In this document: one piece after another, positions 8,929 through 17,706 of the stretch | How positions within the stretch are numbered: position 1 is the stretch's first letter | Layout: the number at the start of each line of letters is the position of its first letter | NCBI GenBank assembly: GCA_004000035.1 | Contig: RJAE01000010.1 | Span: 62,001-126,000, forward strand | Source of the DNA: Arthrobacter sulfonylureivorans | GTDB lineage: Bacteria; Actinomycetota; Actinomycetes; Actinomycetales; Micrococcaceae | Direction: 5' to 3' | Length of the DNA: 64,000 bases | Notes under the pieces: model-generated | Told to the model about the DNA's origin: nothing | What the model saw: the letters and a program-made list of their open reading frames with translations, nothing else | The model's database searches: none | Made by a program: the position numbers and the translations under genes

Positions 8929-9822
8929 CTAGCGAGCGAGCAGGTGGTCCAGGTAGGCCCGGGGCCAGGTGTACTCCACGTAGGCCTGCACGGGTTCACC
9001 TTCCATGGAGCCGGTGAAGCAGGTGTCAGTGAAGTTGAACGTCGGGATTACGTCCCATCTGGCCAAAGTGTGGCGATGCGGGAGCTCGAGCGTGGTCGTG
9101 CGCCCTGACTCGTCTTCGCAGATGACCGTGAGCTCGTCATGGACAAATCCTTCGCCGTACACCGTGGCGATCGAAGCTTTGACGATCGGCGACTGGACGC
9201 CGTCTCGGAAGACGTAGCCGTTGGTGTCAACCTCTCCCTCGGCCAGGGTCAGCATGACATTCGCTGAACACTTGTCGCCGGCGGCGGCGATCCACTTGTA
9301 GTGATGGATCGCATCCCAGTCCCGCGTGCCCCACGAGTGATCGCGGTGGCCAGGCCCATCGAAGTCCAGGACGCGGTCACCCCAGCGAAGCTGACCGACG
9401 ATTCGTCCGCCCTGCTCGTAGCGGTTCTGAGCCAGGTACGACGGAGTGCCCTCCTGATTCGACCCATAGTCGAATGCCGGATGGATGCCTTGGAACTCGA
9501 ACTCGACCGATAGCTCCTCCGAAGAGAAGTCAGCGCGAGCCGTCATGAGCGGTTCCCCCACCTTCAGGTTCACCCGTCCCAGGTGCCAGTCATCGAAGTT
9601 CTGTCCTTCGGCTGGCAATCCGGTCTCACTGCTAAAGAACACAGGCTCTGGTCCCTCGCCGTGAAGAACAAAGGCGAATCCCGCCTCGTCCTTGTCGTTC
9701 ACCCACGTGTACCAGTGCCCCATCAGTCCGTGCTCCGGGAGAATCAGGCAATAGGCGACGCTCTCGCGTGCGAATGCTCCCGACAGGTGGTGCCGGAGGT
9801 GGTCGCTCGGCTGCAAACTCAT
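8929..9822 (-). CDS. CrtC/AttH-like (DUF7064/DUF7065-type) protein 1
   Basis: This 297-residue protein carries the signature DHSWGTRDWD at 161-170. That motif marks the family related to hydroxyneurosporene hydratase (CrtC) and other lipocalin-like double-barrel proteins. Two paralogues occur in the window (13332-14273 and 17707-18678). The family name is from memory; members often sit in catabolic clusters for hydrophobic compounds, and no reaction is proven for this type. It lies 52 bases after the 437-residue gene at 9875 on the same strand, so the two are probably co-transcribed. No signal peptide is seen. Confidence 0.75.
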   Translation of the reverse strand: MSLQPSDHLRHHLSGAFARESVAYCLILPEHGLMGHWYTWVNDKDEAGFAFVLHGEGPEPVFFSSETGLPAEGQNFDDWHLGRVNLKVGEPLMTARADFSSEELSVEFEFQGIHPAFDYGSNQEGTPSYLAQNRYEQGGRIVGQLRWGDRVLDFDGPGHRDHSWGTRDWDAIHHYKWIAAAGDKCSANVMLTLAEGEVDTNGYVFRDGVQSPIVKASIATVYGEGFVHDELTVICEDESGRTTTLELPHRHTLARWDVIPTFNFTDTCFTGSMEGEPVQAYVEYTWPRAYLDHLLAR

Positions 9823-9874
9823 GACGTTCCTCTCTCAGGGGTCGGGCAGGTCTTTGGGGTCGGGCAGGCGTCCG

Positions 9875-11188
9875 TCACCACGTGGCGCTCCTGCCGACGG
9901 GCGTGAAGGCCTCTCCGAGAATGAACGCCGGCGGCAGCAGATCTTGTGCTGCCCCCGTGGTGAGCGGGTAGTACGCCTGGGACGTCAGCGGATGGAACTC
10001 ATCGAAACCGTCCTTGACGAACGAGTCCCACAAGCCCGCCGCTCGCGCAAACGGCGCCATCATCTCCCGGGTGTAGACGAGAACACCGGCCATAATGCGG
10101 TCACGGCGGCTCATGGCGGCGATTCGCCCATACAGTTTGATCAGACCGAGACGCGACTTCTTGAGGATTTCCCGCTGCTCATCCAGGTCGATCTGACGCA
10201 ACTCACTGATTGGGCTGTCCCAGGCATCCCGTGCGTAGACGCTGAAATGCGTCATGTGCGGAAAATAGTCGATGGCGGGCTCGGTGAAGGTCGTACCGAT
10301 GTCGCTGATTTTGAAGCGGGGAGCCTCGTTATCGAAGATCATCACCTGCGTGACACAGTACGGCAGGCCTGCCGCCGCATCCATCCAGGGATAGAGCGGC
10401 TCATTCAGAAAGTGATCCCGTACCAGCATTGTCGACCCGTCCGGCAGCGCGTAGGGTCCGCTGGTGTTGGTCGCGGAACGGGTGTCGAACATCAGAAGGA
10501 AGCCGAACAGCTCCGTCGCGGCGTTGAACTTTTGGCTGAACGACAGGTGCTCGGCGTCCTCGATCTTGGTTCGCTCCTCGAAGAACTTCTGGACCCACGA
10601 CTCGTTCAGTACGGGGGCTTTGTAGTCACGACCGGAAACGAAACCACGCCCAGAGCCGTACGCGCCGTGCTGGATCCGTCGCTGGAACTGGATGGACGAA
10701 TTGAGTTCGTGTAGTTGCTCGTATGGCTTCAGCATGTCCAGCGAGATAAGCAGTCCGCGCCCCATCAACGAGCAGATGTTGACCCACGCGCGGGTGTTGT
10801 TGAGCTTGTTGGCCGGCTCGCGCTGCGCGGTTCGACCCAGGTCGACGACTCCGTCCGCGCCACCAACGGCCTCGGTGATCAGATCATACAGGTGGGGAAA
10901 CTTTAGCCACTGCTGGACGAACGAAACGGTCTCATACTCCTGGCGCGGGATGAGCCCGGACTCCCCCTCAGTAGAGCGACGAGCAAGCAGATCCCAGAGG
11001 TTCCAACCGGCGTACAGCAGGAAATCGTCGATCTCCTCCACCGTGAGCCGCTGCTGCTTGACATTCGCGTCGGTAGTATCGACCACCTGGGTATTCAGCG
11101 TCGTAAGGATGCTCTGATCCCCCTCGGCGCCGAGTGGATGCACCCCCCGGTAGTTCTCGAGCATGGCCTCGAAGTCGATTTCTGTCAC
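9875..11188 (-). CDS. Unrecognised ~437-residue family, member 1
   Basis: I do not recognise this family. The GTG start at 11188 is chosen because AAAGGA lies upstream and the 437-residue product then matches the paralogue at 23166 (436 residues). The two share long blocks: EGESGLIPRQEYET then SFVQQW (about 74-94), GRGFVSGR, and VRDHFLNE followed a few residues on by AAGLPY. There are no membrane segments, no Cys clusters and no nucleotide-binding loop. The paralogue is translationally coupled to a phosphohistidine domain, so this may be an acceptor-binding or partner subunit of a phosphotransfer reaction. That function is inference. An operator lies 110 bases upstream. Confidence 0.7.
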   Translation of the reverse strand: MTEIDFEAMLENYRGVHPLGAEGDQSILTTLNTQVVDTTDANVKQQRLTVEEIDDFLLYAGWNLWDLLARRSTEGESGLIPRQEYETVSFVQQWLKFPHLYDLITEAVGGADGVVDLGRTAQREPANKLNNTRAWVNICSLMGRGLLISLDMLKPYEQLHELNSSIQFQRRIQHGAYGSGRGFVSGRDYKAPVLNESWVQKFFEERTKIEDAEHLSFSQKFNAATELFGFLLMFDTRSATNTSGPYALPDGSTMLVRDHFLNEPLYPWMDAAAGLPYCVTQVMIFDNEAPRFKISDIGTTFTEPAIDYFPHMTHFSVYARDAWDSPISELRQIDLDEQREILKKSRLGLIKLYGRIAAMSRRDRIMAGVLVYTREMMAPFARAAGLWDSFVKDGFDEFHPLTSQAYYPLTTGAAQDLLPPAFILGEAFTPVGRSATW

Positions 11189-11297
11189 TGCGATGGTCCT
11201 TTCTTTTGCGGACCTTGCGGCCCAACCTGTATAGGAGTGCTTGATGCCAGACGGAGCGAGCAATGTCCAAGGACGTGGGTCAATGTTTGCTCCATAC

Positions 11298-11314
11298 CTA
11301 TGGTCCTACCATAG
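11298..11314. promoter_or_regulatory. GntR/FadR-type operator, perfect palindrome
   Basis: CTATGGTCCTACCATAG is an exact inverted repeat with 7-base arms around CCT, and it matches the FadR-subfamily pattern TnGTnnnACnA. It lies 110 bases before the gene ending at 9875 and is the best-formed site of the set. The rest of the gap (11315-11638) holds no supported gene. Confidence 0.75.
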
Positions 11315-11638
11315 AGCTTAAAATCTAAGGGTCAAGAGGCAGACAAAAAGTTTTTTAGTCGAACGTTTCGACCCCCCTGGCACAACTCGGGCCGGTCTAG
11401 TGGAGGCCGAGAACGCGGCACGAGCGCTCACCGAACCAGCTGACCGCATCACCTTGGCCGCGACGAATCTGTTCCGACCAGGCAAGCCGCCCGCAGCGGT
11501 CACTTGTCAATGCGGCCAGTTCTGGACGACTCCGATGAGGCGGAAAAGTCACAGGTATTACAACCAGGCGGAGAGTGGGATCCCCTACACACCGATGCGG
11601 AGTACGCCTCTATGTCGGGGCTCTCAGGAGCGTCGCTT

Positions 11639-12166
11639 CTACTTGCTTGCGGGTGAGAAGAGAAGGGCATGCAGGTCCGGAAGGGCGGACTCCCCGCTCT
11701 CCCAACCCATGCCAGCGAAAAAGCTCCGATTCACGTTGGCCTGCTCTCGCTCGTGCACTAGGACAATCGTTTGGACCTGACTGGTGACCGCAGTGTCTCC
11801 ATCCACAGCGGCCGCTCGAATCAGGTCCTCGATGCTGCTACGTATGGATTCCGTAGACGACCGTATGGTCGCAGGGTCCCTGTCGTCCGCGCCCTCGACT
11901 GCAGCTCGGAGACCGGCTAGCCCAGTCTCAGTCCGCTCGCCCCCACTCATCACAGTTAGGAGCTCAGAAGCAAGTTTAAGGGACTGCGTAAGTTCGAACC
12001 GCTCGAACGGCCCGGCCAGGTCTATCTGCCCGCGCAGTACGTGGAGATGGCCCAGCACCAGCCCGGCATGTGCGGCACCTGTGCCACCTGCATCCAGCTC
12101 CGGAATGATGAAGTCTGTGAGCGCTCGGATCATGCTGTCGATACGAACATCGATGCTCGGGTTCAT
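11639..12166 (-). CDS. Hypothetical protein coupled to a small-molecule kinase
   Basis: This 175-residue, mostly alpha-helical and acidic soluble protein has no recognised motif. It begins MNPSIDVRIDSMIRALTDFI and ends LPDLHALLFSPASK. Its ATG overlaps the stop of the upstream kinase gene (ATGA at 12163-12166), so the two are made together and may form a complex. It is the last gene of the operon that starts at 14273. The function is unknown. Confidence 0.75.
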   Translation of the reverse strand: MNPSIDVRIDSMIRALTDFIIPELDAGGTGAAHAGLVLGHLHVLRGQIDLAGPFERFELTQSLKLASELLTVMSGGERTETGLAGLRAAVEGADDRDPATIRSSTESIRSSIEDLIRAAAVDGDTAVTSQVQTIVLVHEREQANVNRSFFAGMGWESGESALPDLHALLFSPASK

Positions 12167-13332
12167 GATGCGGGTTTCCTCTCGATGAGATCACACAATT
12201 CGGCGGCGAACACGTAGCCGCAGGATGCCAGCCAGGAAAGAAGCACGTCCTGATGGTTGTGCCGAGCGGCGGCGGCTCGGACCGACGATGCCAGCGTGGC
12301 AACGGTGCTCTTGTAGGCGCACAGAACTTCGTAGTAGTGGAGGGACACCGGTGACACGGTCCGCCCGGAGGCCCGTTCGTAACTCGAAATAAATTCCTCG
12401 CGAGGCATCAGCCCTGTGACCAGGCGTTCACCATCGACGACGGTGCTGTACATGCGTTGAACGGCCCAGCCGAGGTCCTCGTGATAGTCGCCGATGTGGG
12501 CTAGCTCCCAGTCGAGGATCGAGGTGATCTTCCGAGTTTTCTCGTCGAACAGGTAGTTCCCGGTCCGGTAGTCGCCGTGCACGACGACGAGACCGTTGTC
12601 GGCCGGGAGGTGGGTCTGCAGCCACACCTCGACCTGTGCAATGAGAGGGTGCGAGACGACTTTGTCGTCGCGCCAGACGCGGCTCCACCAGTTGAGCTGC
12701 CACCGAGCTGCTTGGTACGGGTCCGCGTCAGGGACCCCGAGGGAGCCCAGGTTATCCTGATTAACTGGGACTCGGTGGATAGCCGCAAGAGCGTCGACGA
12801 ACTGGGGGCTAAGTGCTGCGCGCAGGTCGGCACGCATGTTGGTCTGCATCCCCGAGACGCTGTCGTTTGCAGTGGCTGTCGGCTTCGAGACTCCTGACAT
12901 GAAGCTCGTCATCAGGAACGGACGGCCGAACGCCTCTCCGTTCGGATCGACCCAGACCGCGTCTGGTACTGGTACGTACGGGGCGACTAGTCGGAGCACG
13001 TCGTACTCGCGGAGCCTGTCGGACTCCATCACGCTTTGGAGGGCATCGAGGCGCAGTACATACGGGATAGCGACGGCGCCGCCCTTCGAGAGCATGACGA
13101 CGTATTGCTCTTTCGAGGCCCCGCCACCCATGGAAGTGACAGCACCGACGGTGATGTCTGGTTCGCGAGCCTTAAAGAAAGAGGACAGACCGGCTTCCAC
13201 CGCAGACGCACCGACCGGAGCGTACGGACCCGCGCCATGGGTCGCGCGCGCCTTGCGGTCCATAAGGCGCCGCACGGAAGGCTCAAGGTCAGTAGCGTCA
13301 AACAATGTCTGGACTTGTGCAGGGGTGCTCAT
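12163..13332 (-). CDS. Aminoglycoside-phosphotransferase-fold kinase (ACAD10/11-like)
   Basis: This 389-residue ATP-dependent small-molecule kinase has the APH fold. The catalytic loop HGDYRTGN (252-259) gives the Asp and Asn, and DWE (274-276) is the metal-binding Asp. The following LAHIGDYHEDLGW is typical of the branch that includes the kinase domains of mammalian ACAD10/11, which act on hydroxyacyl-CoA. The start at 13332 overlaps the upstream stop (ATGA) and gives the usual family length. Context with P450, ADH and ALDH genes suggests it phosphorylates a hydroxylated intermediate. Antibiotic resistance is less likely. Confidence 0.85.
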   Translation of the reverse strand: MSTPAQVQTLFDATDLEPSVRRLMDRKARATHGAGPYAPVGASAVEAGLSSFFKAREPDITVGAVTSMGGGASKEQYVVMLSKGGAVAIPYVLRLDALQSVMESDRLREYDVLRLVAPYVPVPDAVWVDPNGEAFGRPFLMTSFMSGVSKPTATANDSVSGMQTNMRADLRAALSPQFVDALAAIHRVPVNQDNLGSLGVPDADPYQAARWQLNWWSRVWRDDKVVSHPLIAQVEVWLQTHLPADNGLVVVHGDYRTGNYLFDEKTRKITSILDWELAHIGDYHEDLGWAVQRMYSTVVDGERLVTGLMPREEFISSYERASGRTVSPVSLHYYEVLCAYKSTVATLASSVRAAAARHNHQDVLLSWLASCGYVFAAELCDLIERKPAS

Positions 13333-14273
13333 CAGGACTCGATTCTGGTGGTGCCATGAATGGCGCCGGCGTTGTAGGTGAGGTAATCCGGGTGCCATGA
13401 CATGTCGACGTAACCCACGCCTTGAGCTCCATCGATCGTCGCGAGCATGGCGGTGTCACGCAGCGTCAGGCGGGGGTTGACGTCCCATTGGAAGTGGGGT
13501 CCGCCCTCGGTAAACCGCACTTTGATGGAACGATCCAGATCATCCGTGAACACGGCGTCGATGCTCTTGTGGAGCATGTTCTCGTCGAGGTCGTAGCTCA
13601 TCTCCAGTCCTGTCAGGGGCGCCAGGGTGTTGTCGACGTGGACGTATCCTCGGAGGAAGCGCTGCCCCAAGGCGAGAATCTCGACTGCATGGACTGCTTG
13701 CCCGTCGGCTGTGAGGGCGTTGACCCATTTCATGTGGTGCATCGCCCCCCAGTCTCGGTCTCCCCAAGAGTGGTCTCGCTGGGCAGGGGTGCGCCAGGTG
13801 TAGTGACGGTCGTCGATCCTGAGATTGCCCACGGCCAGGCCACTCTGTTCGACGCGGTCGTCGGCGAAGAACGACGGGCACCCCTGCGGATGGCTGCCGT
13901 AAGCGTACGCAGGATGAAATCCCGTGAACTCCAGATCGATCTCGACACGGGCACCTGAGAACGAGACGTGAGAACTCATACCGTCCTCGGCCAGATTCAT
14001 AGTGAGCGGGCCGACCTCCCAACGGTCGAACGACATGTCCTGAGGGACCTGGACTTGGTCGACCTTCTCGAAGATCTGTTCCGGCAGTGACGGCCCGAAG
14101 ACTGCAAGCGCAGCGCCTGCCAAACCCTGTGCATTGACCCATGTATACACAAATGCGGTCACGTGGGGGTCAGGCGCCGGGATGACCCAGACCAGAGATT
14201 CTCGATGTTTGGCGCGGAGCGGGTCGAGTACGTGTCGAGCCTCCTTGCTCAACTGCGTGAATGCCAACTGCAT
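13332..14273 (-). CDS. CrtC/AttH-like (DUF7064/DUF7065-type) protein 2
   Basis: This 313-residue paralogue of the gene at 8929 has the signature DHSWGDRDW at 167-175, and shared blocks such as FTGFHPAYAYGSHPQGCPSF match GIHPAFDYGSNQEGTPSY there. It is the first gene of a tightly overlapping operon with the kinase and the 175-residue protein, so it probably handles the same substrate. An operator lies 118 bases upstream. No signal peptide or membrane segment is visible. Confidence 0.75.
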   Translation of the reverse strand: MQLAFTQLSKEARHVLDPLRAKHRESLVWVIPAPDPHVTAFVYTWVNAQGLAGAALAVFGPSLPEQIFEKVDQVQVPQDMSFDRWEVGPLTMNLAEDGMSSHVSFSGARVEIDLEFTGFHPAYAYGSHPQGCPSFFADDRVEQSGLAVGNLRIDDRHYTWRTPAQRDHSWGDRDWGAMHHMKWVNALTADGQAVHAVEILALGQRFLRGYVHVDNTLAPLTGLEMSYDLDENMLHKSIDAVFTDDLDRSIKVRFTEGGPHFQWDVNPRLTLRDTAMLATIDGAQGVGYVDMSWHPDYLTYNAGAIHGTTRIES

Positions 14274-14390
14274 TAACTCCTCCTGTGCGGGATTGTGAAA
14301 ATGTGGCTAGAAAGGTGTTGATTTCCAGGGATCAGTTGAAAGGATCGCTGAGTGTGATTGATGCCCAGTACTTGTATTTCAATAATTAGT

Positions 14391-14413
14391 CCATTGATAT
14401 GGTCCAACCATAG
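14391..14413. promoter_or_regulatory. GntR operator before the CrtC-like/kinase operon
   Basis: The core ATGGTCCAACCAT (14399-14411) is preceded by CCATTGATAT, the same extension that follows the operator core at copies A to C. This links the left GntR sites to those of the island. The remainder of 14274-14621 shows no gene. Confidence 0.7.
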
Positions 14414-14621
14414 GCTTTAGGGCGGTAACGTCAAGGGGTCTCGCAAATTTTTTTGTAAACGGTCAGGTCATCACAACCCAAGGGGCCCGGATCCCCAGCA
14501 GCGTTAAGGTCCGCCACAGCACCAGCATCCGCGTTCACGCCTTCAGTCCGTTTCGCTAGTCGGTGCCGTCTTCTTCCGGGCACCGCGCAGCCCGGCCCTG
14601 ATGAAGACAGGATCGGGAGCG

Positions 14622-15470
14622 TCAGCGAGGATAAGCTCCGTCGGCCTGGACCCGTACAAACGCCTGGGAACGGACAAGGAGGGTTCTCCTGAGTCGTTCG
14701 AGAACAACCCTCGAAATACCACCGGCGCTCAGGAGGTACAGCGCTGTTCCTCCGTATTGATCATCCAGGTGTTGTAGCGCGCTTTCCATGGCCGAGGCTG
14801 GGGTTTCAAACAACACTCGCACGTCGTCGAGGGATACCCCCGCCTCTTGGAACATCGGAGCGTAAGCCTCGACACGATTAGGGCGCAGCACTCCGGTGAG
14901 GGCGTAGTCGGCGACGGTGAGAGGCCTAGGCGCGCCTAGGACCTCCAGTACTAGGGCTATCAGGAGCCCGGTGCGATCCTTGCCTGCAGAACAGTGCACT
15001 AGCACGGGAATACGCTCTACGTCGGCAAGGACGGTAGCAGCAGCAGCGAACGTCCTCGCGTGGCGGTCCAGGGTATCGCGGTAGTACTGCGCTAAGTCCG
15101 CCTCCGTGAAGCGCGCCATCTCGCCGGCTTGGAGGCGTCGTATGAAGTTGGTGTCAGTGCCTTCGCCGCCTTCAGCGATAGGAAGTTCAAGCATATCTGC
15201 GCCGGTGGCCTGTTTCCAGTACGACGGCGTGCGCTCAACTTCATGCACCGCCCTCAGGTCAATAACGGTCCGAATTCCCAGTTCTTGGAACTTGTGCGCG
15301 TTTGCGGCACTCCATACGCCGTGTATGTCGTTCCCACCTTCCCCCACGAGCACTTCCGAGCGGAACAAGCGGCCACGGGCAACTGACATACCTTCGCCCG
15401 CCGGATAGCCCCCGACATCCCTTAGGTTGCTGGTCCCCGGAATCTGAATCCTTGTGTTTTCGATCGGCAT
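14622..15470 (-). CDS. Tyrosine-phosphatase-like enzyme (Y_phosphatase3 type)
   Basis: This ~282-residue enzyme carries the cysteine-phosphatase loop HCSAGKDRTG (Cys 160, Arg 166) and the N-terminal NLRDVGGY motif of the IphP/PtpB-like family. Such enzymes remove phosphate from phosphotyrosine, and some act on phosphoinositides or other small phosphates. I take ATG 15470, with GGGAAGGG upstream. An in-frame GTG at 15524 has an even better-spaced AAGGA and would add 18 residues. It is divergent from the dikinase gene, with one operator in between, so both should respond together. In this setting a metabolite phosphatase is as likely as a protein phosphatase. Confidence 0.85.
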   Translation of the reverse strand: MPIENTRIQIPGTSNLRDVGGYPAGEGMSVARGRLFRSEVLVGEGGNDIHGVWSAANAHKFQELGIRTVIDLRAVHEVERTPSYWKQATGADMLELPIAEGGEGTDTNFIRRLQAGEMARFTEADLAQYYRDTLDRHARTFAAAATVLADVERIPVLVHCSAGKDRTGLLIALVLEVLGAPRPLTVADYALTGVLRPNRVEAYAPMFQEAGVSLDDVRVLFETPASAMESALQHLDDQYGGTALYLLSAGGISRVVLERLRRTLLVRSQAFVRVQADGAYPR

Positions 15471-15575
15471 AATGCCCGCCCTTCCCAGTTCACCTTTGGC
15501 CGATGCTGCGGTGACGCGAATCACAGGATTCCTTCACATCTGGCCTGTGTGATGCTACCTTTGGCTCCATAGTTT

Positions 15576-15592
15576 CAATGGTCATACCATAG
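15576..15592. promoter_or_regulatory. GntR operator between phosphatase and dikinase genes
   Basis: CAATGGTCATACCATAG carries the core ATGGTCATACCAT, an inverted repeat with 5-base arms around CAT. It sits 27 bases before the dikinase GTG and about 50 to 100 bases before the divergent phosphatase start, so it can control both directions. Confidence 0.72.
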
Positions 15593-15618
15593 ACCTATTT
15601 TTGGACGAAAGGGACGCT

Positions 15619-17253
15619 GTGACACAAACCAAGGGCGTTGACTCCACTTATGGAGAGCCTGCTGCGATCTATGCTTTCGATCACGAGCACGCCATACCGG
15701 CACGGAAGCTGGTTGACATTCTCGGTGGTAAAGGGGCCGGGCTGGCAGAGATGACGGCTGCTCTAGGCATCGCGGTTCCACCTGGGTTCACCATCACACT
15801 TCCGGTTTCACGCCAGTACCGCCAGAAGGGATGGCCGACTGAGCTTGATGCCGCCCTCACCACGCATATGAAAGCGCTTGAGGCGAGAATGGGCAGATTT
15901 TTCGGGGGTCACGAGGATCCGCTCCTCGTCGCTGTGCGCAGCGGCGCCCCCGTGTCCATGCCAGGAATGCTCGACACCGTCCTGAACCTTGGCCTGAACG
16001 CACGAACGGTGACCGGTCTTGCCAATGTGTCCGGCGATGACTGGTTCGCCTGGGACAGCTTCCATCGGTTTCTGCACATGTTCGGCACGACCGTCATGGG
16101 AATCTCCGCTGAGAAACTCGACGGCGGGCCAGTGGGTAAGACGGTGGAACAAGTGAAAGCGTCAGTCGAGGCGCTTCAGGCCCGCATCCTTAAGCTGGGC
16201 GGCCGTCCGGTCCCGGAAGACCCTTGGCAGCAGTTGCGCGAGGCGATCGAGGCGGTCTTCAAGTCGTGGGACTGCGACCGGGCCAAGGCCTACCGCGCCA
16301 AGGAGAATATTGACGAGACCATAGGTACAGCAGTCAACGTCCAAGCCATGGTATTCGGCAATCGAGGGCAAAACTCAGGCACTGGAGTAGTATTCACCCG
16401 CAATCCGGCAACCGGCGAACCTGGCCCCTATGGTGATTATCTTCCTCGTGCCCAAGGCGAAGAGGTCGTGTCGGGCACGGCCCGGACGCTGCCGATAACA
16501 CATCTCGGGGAGCATCAGCCGGAGGTGTACGCAGAGCTTCTTGCCGTTCTGCGTCGCCTCGAGACTCATTACCGCGACATTTGCGACGTCGAGTTCACCA
16601 TCGAGGACGGACGCCTCTGGCTGCTCCAAACCCGGGTAGGGAAGCGAGGGTCCGTGGCCGCAGTGCGGGCTGCTGTCGACTTCGTTCATGATCCTGACAT
16701 CAGCCTCACCCCGCAGGAAGCGTTGGAACGGGTTCCCGTCGAGACGCGCGAGAAGGCCCGCAAGGAGGTCCTGGCAGGCGGCGCAGCGGCCGCCTCTGAC
16801 ACAGATCTAATCGATCTCGGCCTGGGCGCCTCACCTGGACGTGCAACAGGTGCCGTCGTCCTAAGCAGCGAAGCCGCAGCCGACGCAGAGGGGGACATCA
16901 TCCTGGTACGCCGTGAAACCAGCCCCGAGGATATTGCCGGGATGGCGGCCTCGGCCGGAGTCTTAACGACCACCGGGGGACTGGTCAGCCACGCTGCGGT
17001 CGTCGCACGCGGGTGGGGCATCCCCGCCGTAGTCGGCGCCCATAACATCACCTGGTACACGGACAGGCTTGTCGTCAGCGGCCGGGAGATCCGTGAGGGC
17101 GACGTCATTACGATTGACGGATCCACGGGACAGATCTGGCTTGGTGAAGTTGGCGGAAACGATGGCGGACCCCCGGACGATCTGCTCGCATTCGCACTTC
17201 CCCAGCTGGCAGAGCTCGAGAACTGGGCTACGCAGCTCGAGATCCCTGTCTAA
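15619..17253 (+). CDS. Short pyruvate, phosphate dikinase-like protein lacking the pyruvate/PEP barrel
   Basis: This 544-residue protein has the PPDK ATP-grasp part (GGKGAGLAEM near 36-45, AVRSGAPVSMPGMLDTVLNL near 110) and the swivelling phosphohistidine domain (TTGGLVSHAAVVARGWGIPA, catalytic His at 458). Full PPDK is about 880 residues and ends in a TIM barrel that binds pyruvate/PEP. That domain is absent, and only ~60 unrelated residues follow. Short PPDKs are known in actinobacteria, such as Rv1127c of M. tuberculosis. The enzyme could load phosphate from ATP onto His and pass it to a partner. The GTG at 15619 has AAAGGGA upstream; a TTG at 15601 is less likely. Confidence 0.88.
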   Translation: MTQTKGVDSTYGEPAAIYAFDHEHAIPARKLVDILGGKGAGLAEMTAALGIAVPPGFTITLPVSRQYRQKGWPTELDAALTTHMKALEARMGRFFGGHEDPLLVAVRSGAPVSMPGMLDTVLNLGLNARTVTGLANVSGDDWFAWDSFHRFLHMFGTTVMGISAEKLDGGPVGKTVEQVKASVEALQARILKLGGRPVPEDPWQQLREAIEAVFKSWDCDRAKAYRAKENIDETIGTAVNVQAMVFGNRGQNSGTGVVFTRNPATGEPGPYGDYLPRAQGEEVVSGTARTLPITHLGEHQPEVYAELLAVLRRLETHYRDICDVEFTIEDGRLWLLQTRVGKRGSVAAVRAAVDFVHDPDISLTPQEALERVPVETREKARKEVLAGGAAAASDTDLIDLGLGASPGRATGAVVLSSEAAADAEGDIILVRRETSPEDIAGMAASAGVLTTTGGLVSHAAVVARGWGIPAVVGAHNITWYTDRLVVSGREIREGDVITIDGSTGQIWLGEVGGNDGGPPDDLLAFALPQLAELENWATQLEIPV

Positions 17254-17706
17254 CCCAGCGACAGCCAGGACACAACCGTCGGCACAGCGACCCCTTTTCC
17301 AAGGCTCGGGCAAGGAGAGGGGTTCCGGCTGATACTTTGATTGAGGCCACCTAATTTGAGAGTGAAAACGCCTTTAAAGCGCCCATCCACTGTGTATGAA
17401 TTGATACAGGAAAACCGGACCCCGGGAACACGCCGGGTGTGCCCAGCGGCGCTGTAGCTAACTCATCTCACTTACAGGTTGCACCTTTAATCCTCGTTGC
17501 GGTCGCTGTGCCATATATCATGAGCCGCCCTTGACGCGAGTATGAAAATGACCATTGAGAGCAACATCAGTGCATTCACAATGCTTGAAGAGTTTGGTAA
17601 TACCCGACTGTTGCTCAGCAGAGGCTTGAGGTCCTCTGTGCGGATCCTTCCGTCTTCGACGGTTTAGTCCGAAATCCTGATTACTTCTGAATCGGAGCAT
17701 GAAACA
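17254..17706. other. Intergenic region with a possible terminator
   Basis: No gene is supported here. Bases 17290-17325 can form an imperfect hairpin (ACCCCTTTTCC against GGAGAGGGGT) just after the dikinase stop, which may end its transcript. The rest is lower in GC than its surroundings and shows no operator match. Confidence 0.35.

Noticed and set aside
12163-13332. Aminoglycoside resistance gene
   Set aside because: It has the APH fold, but the sequence belongs to the ACAD10/11-like branch and sits in a catabolic operon.
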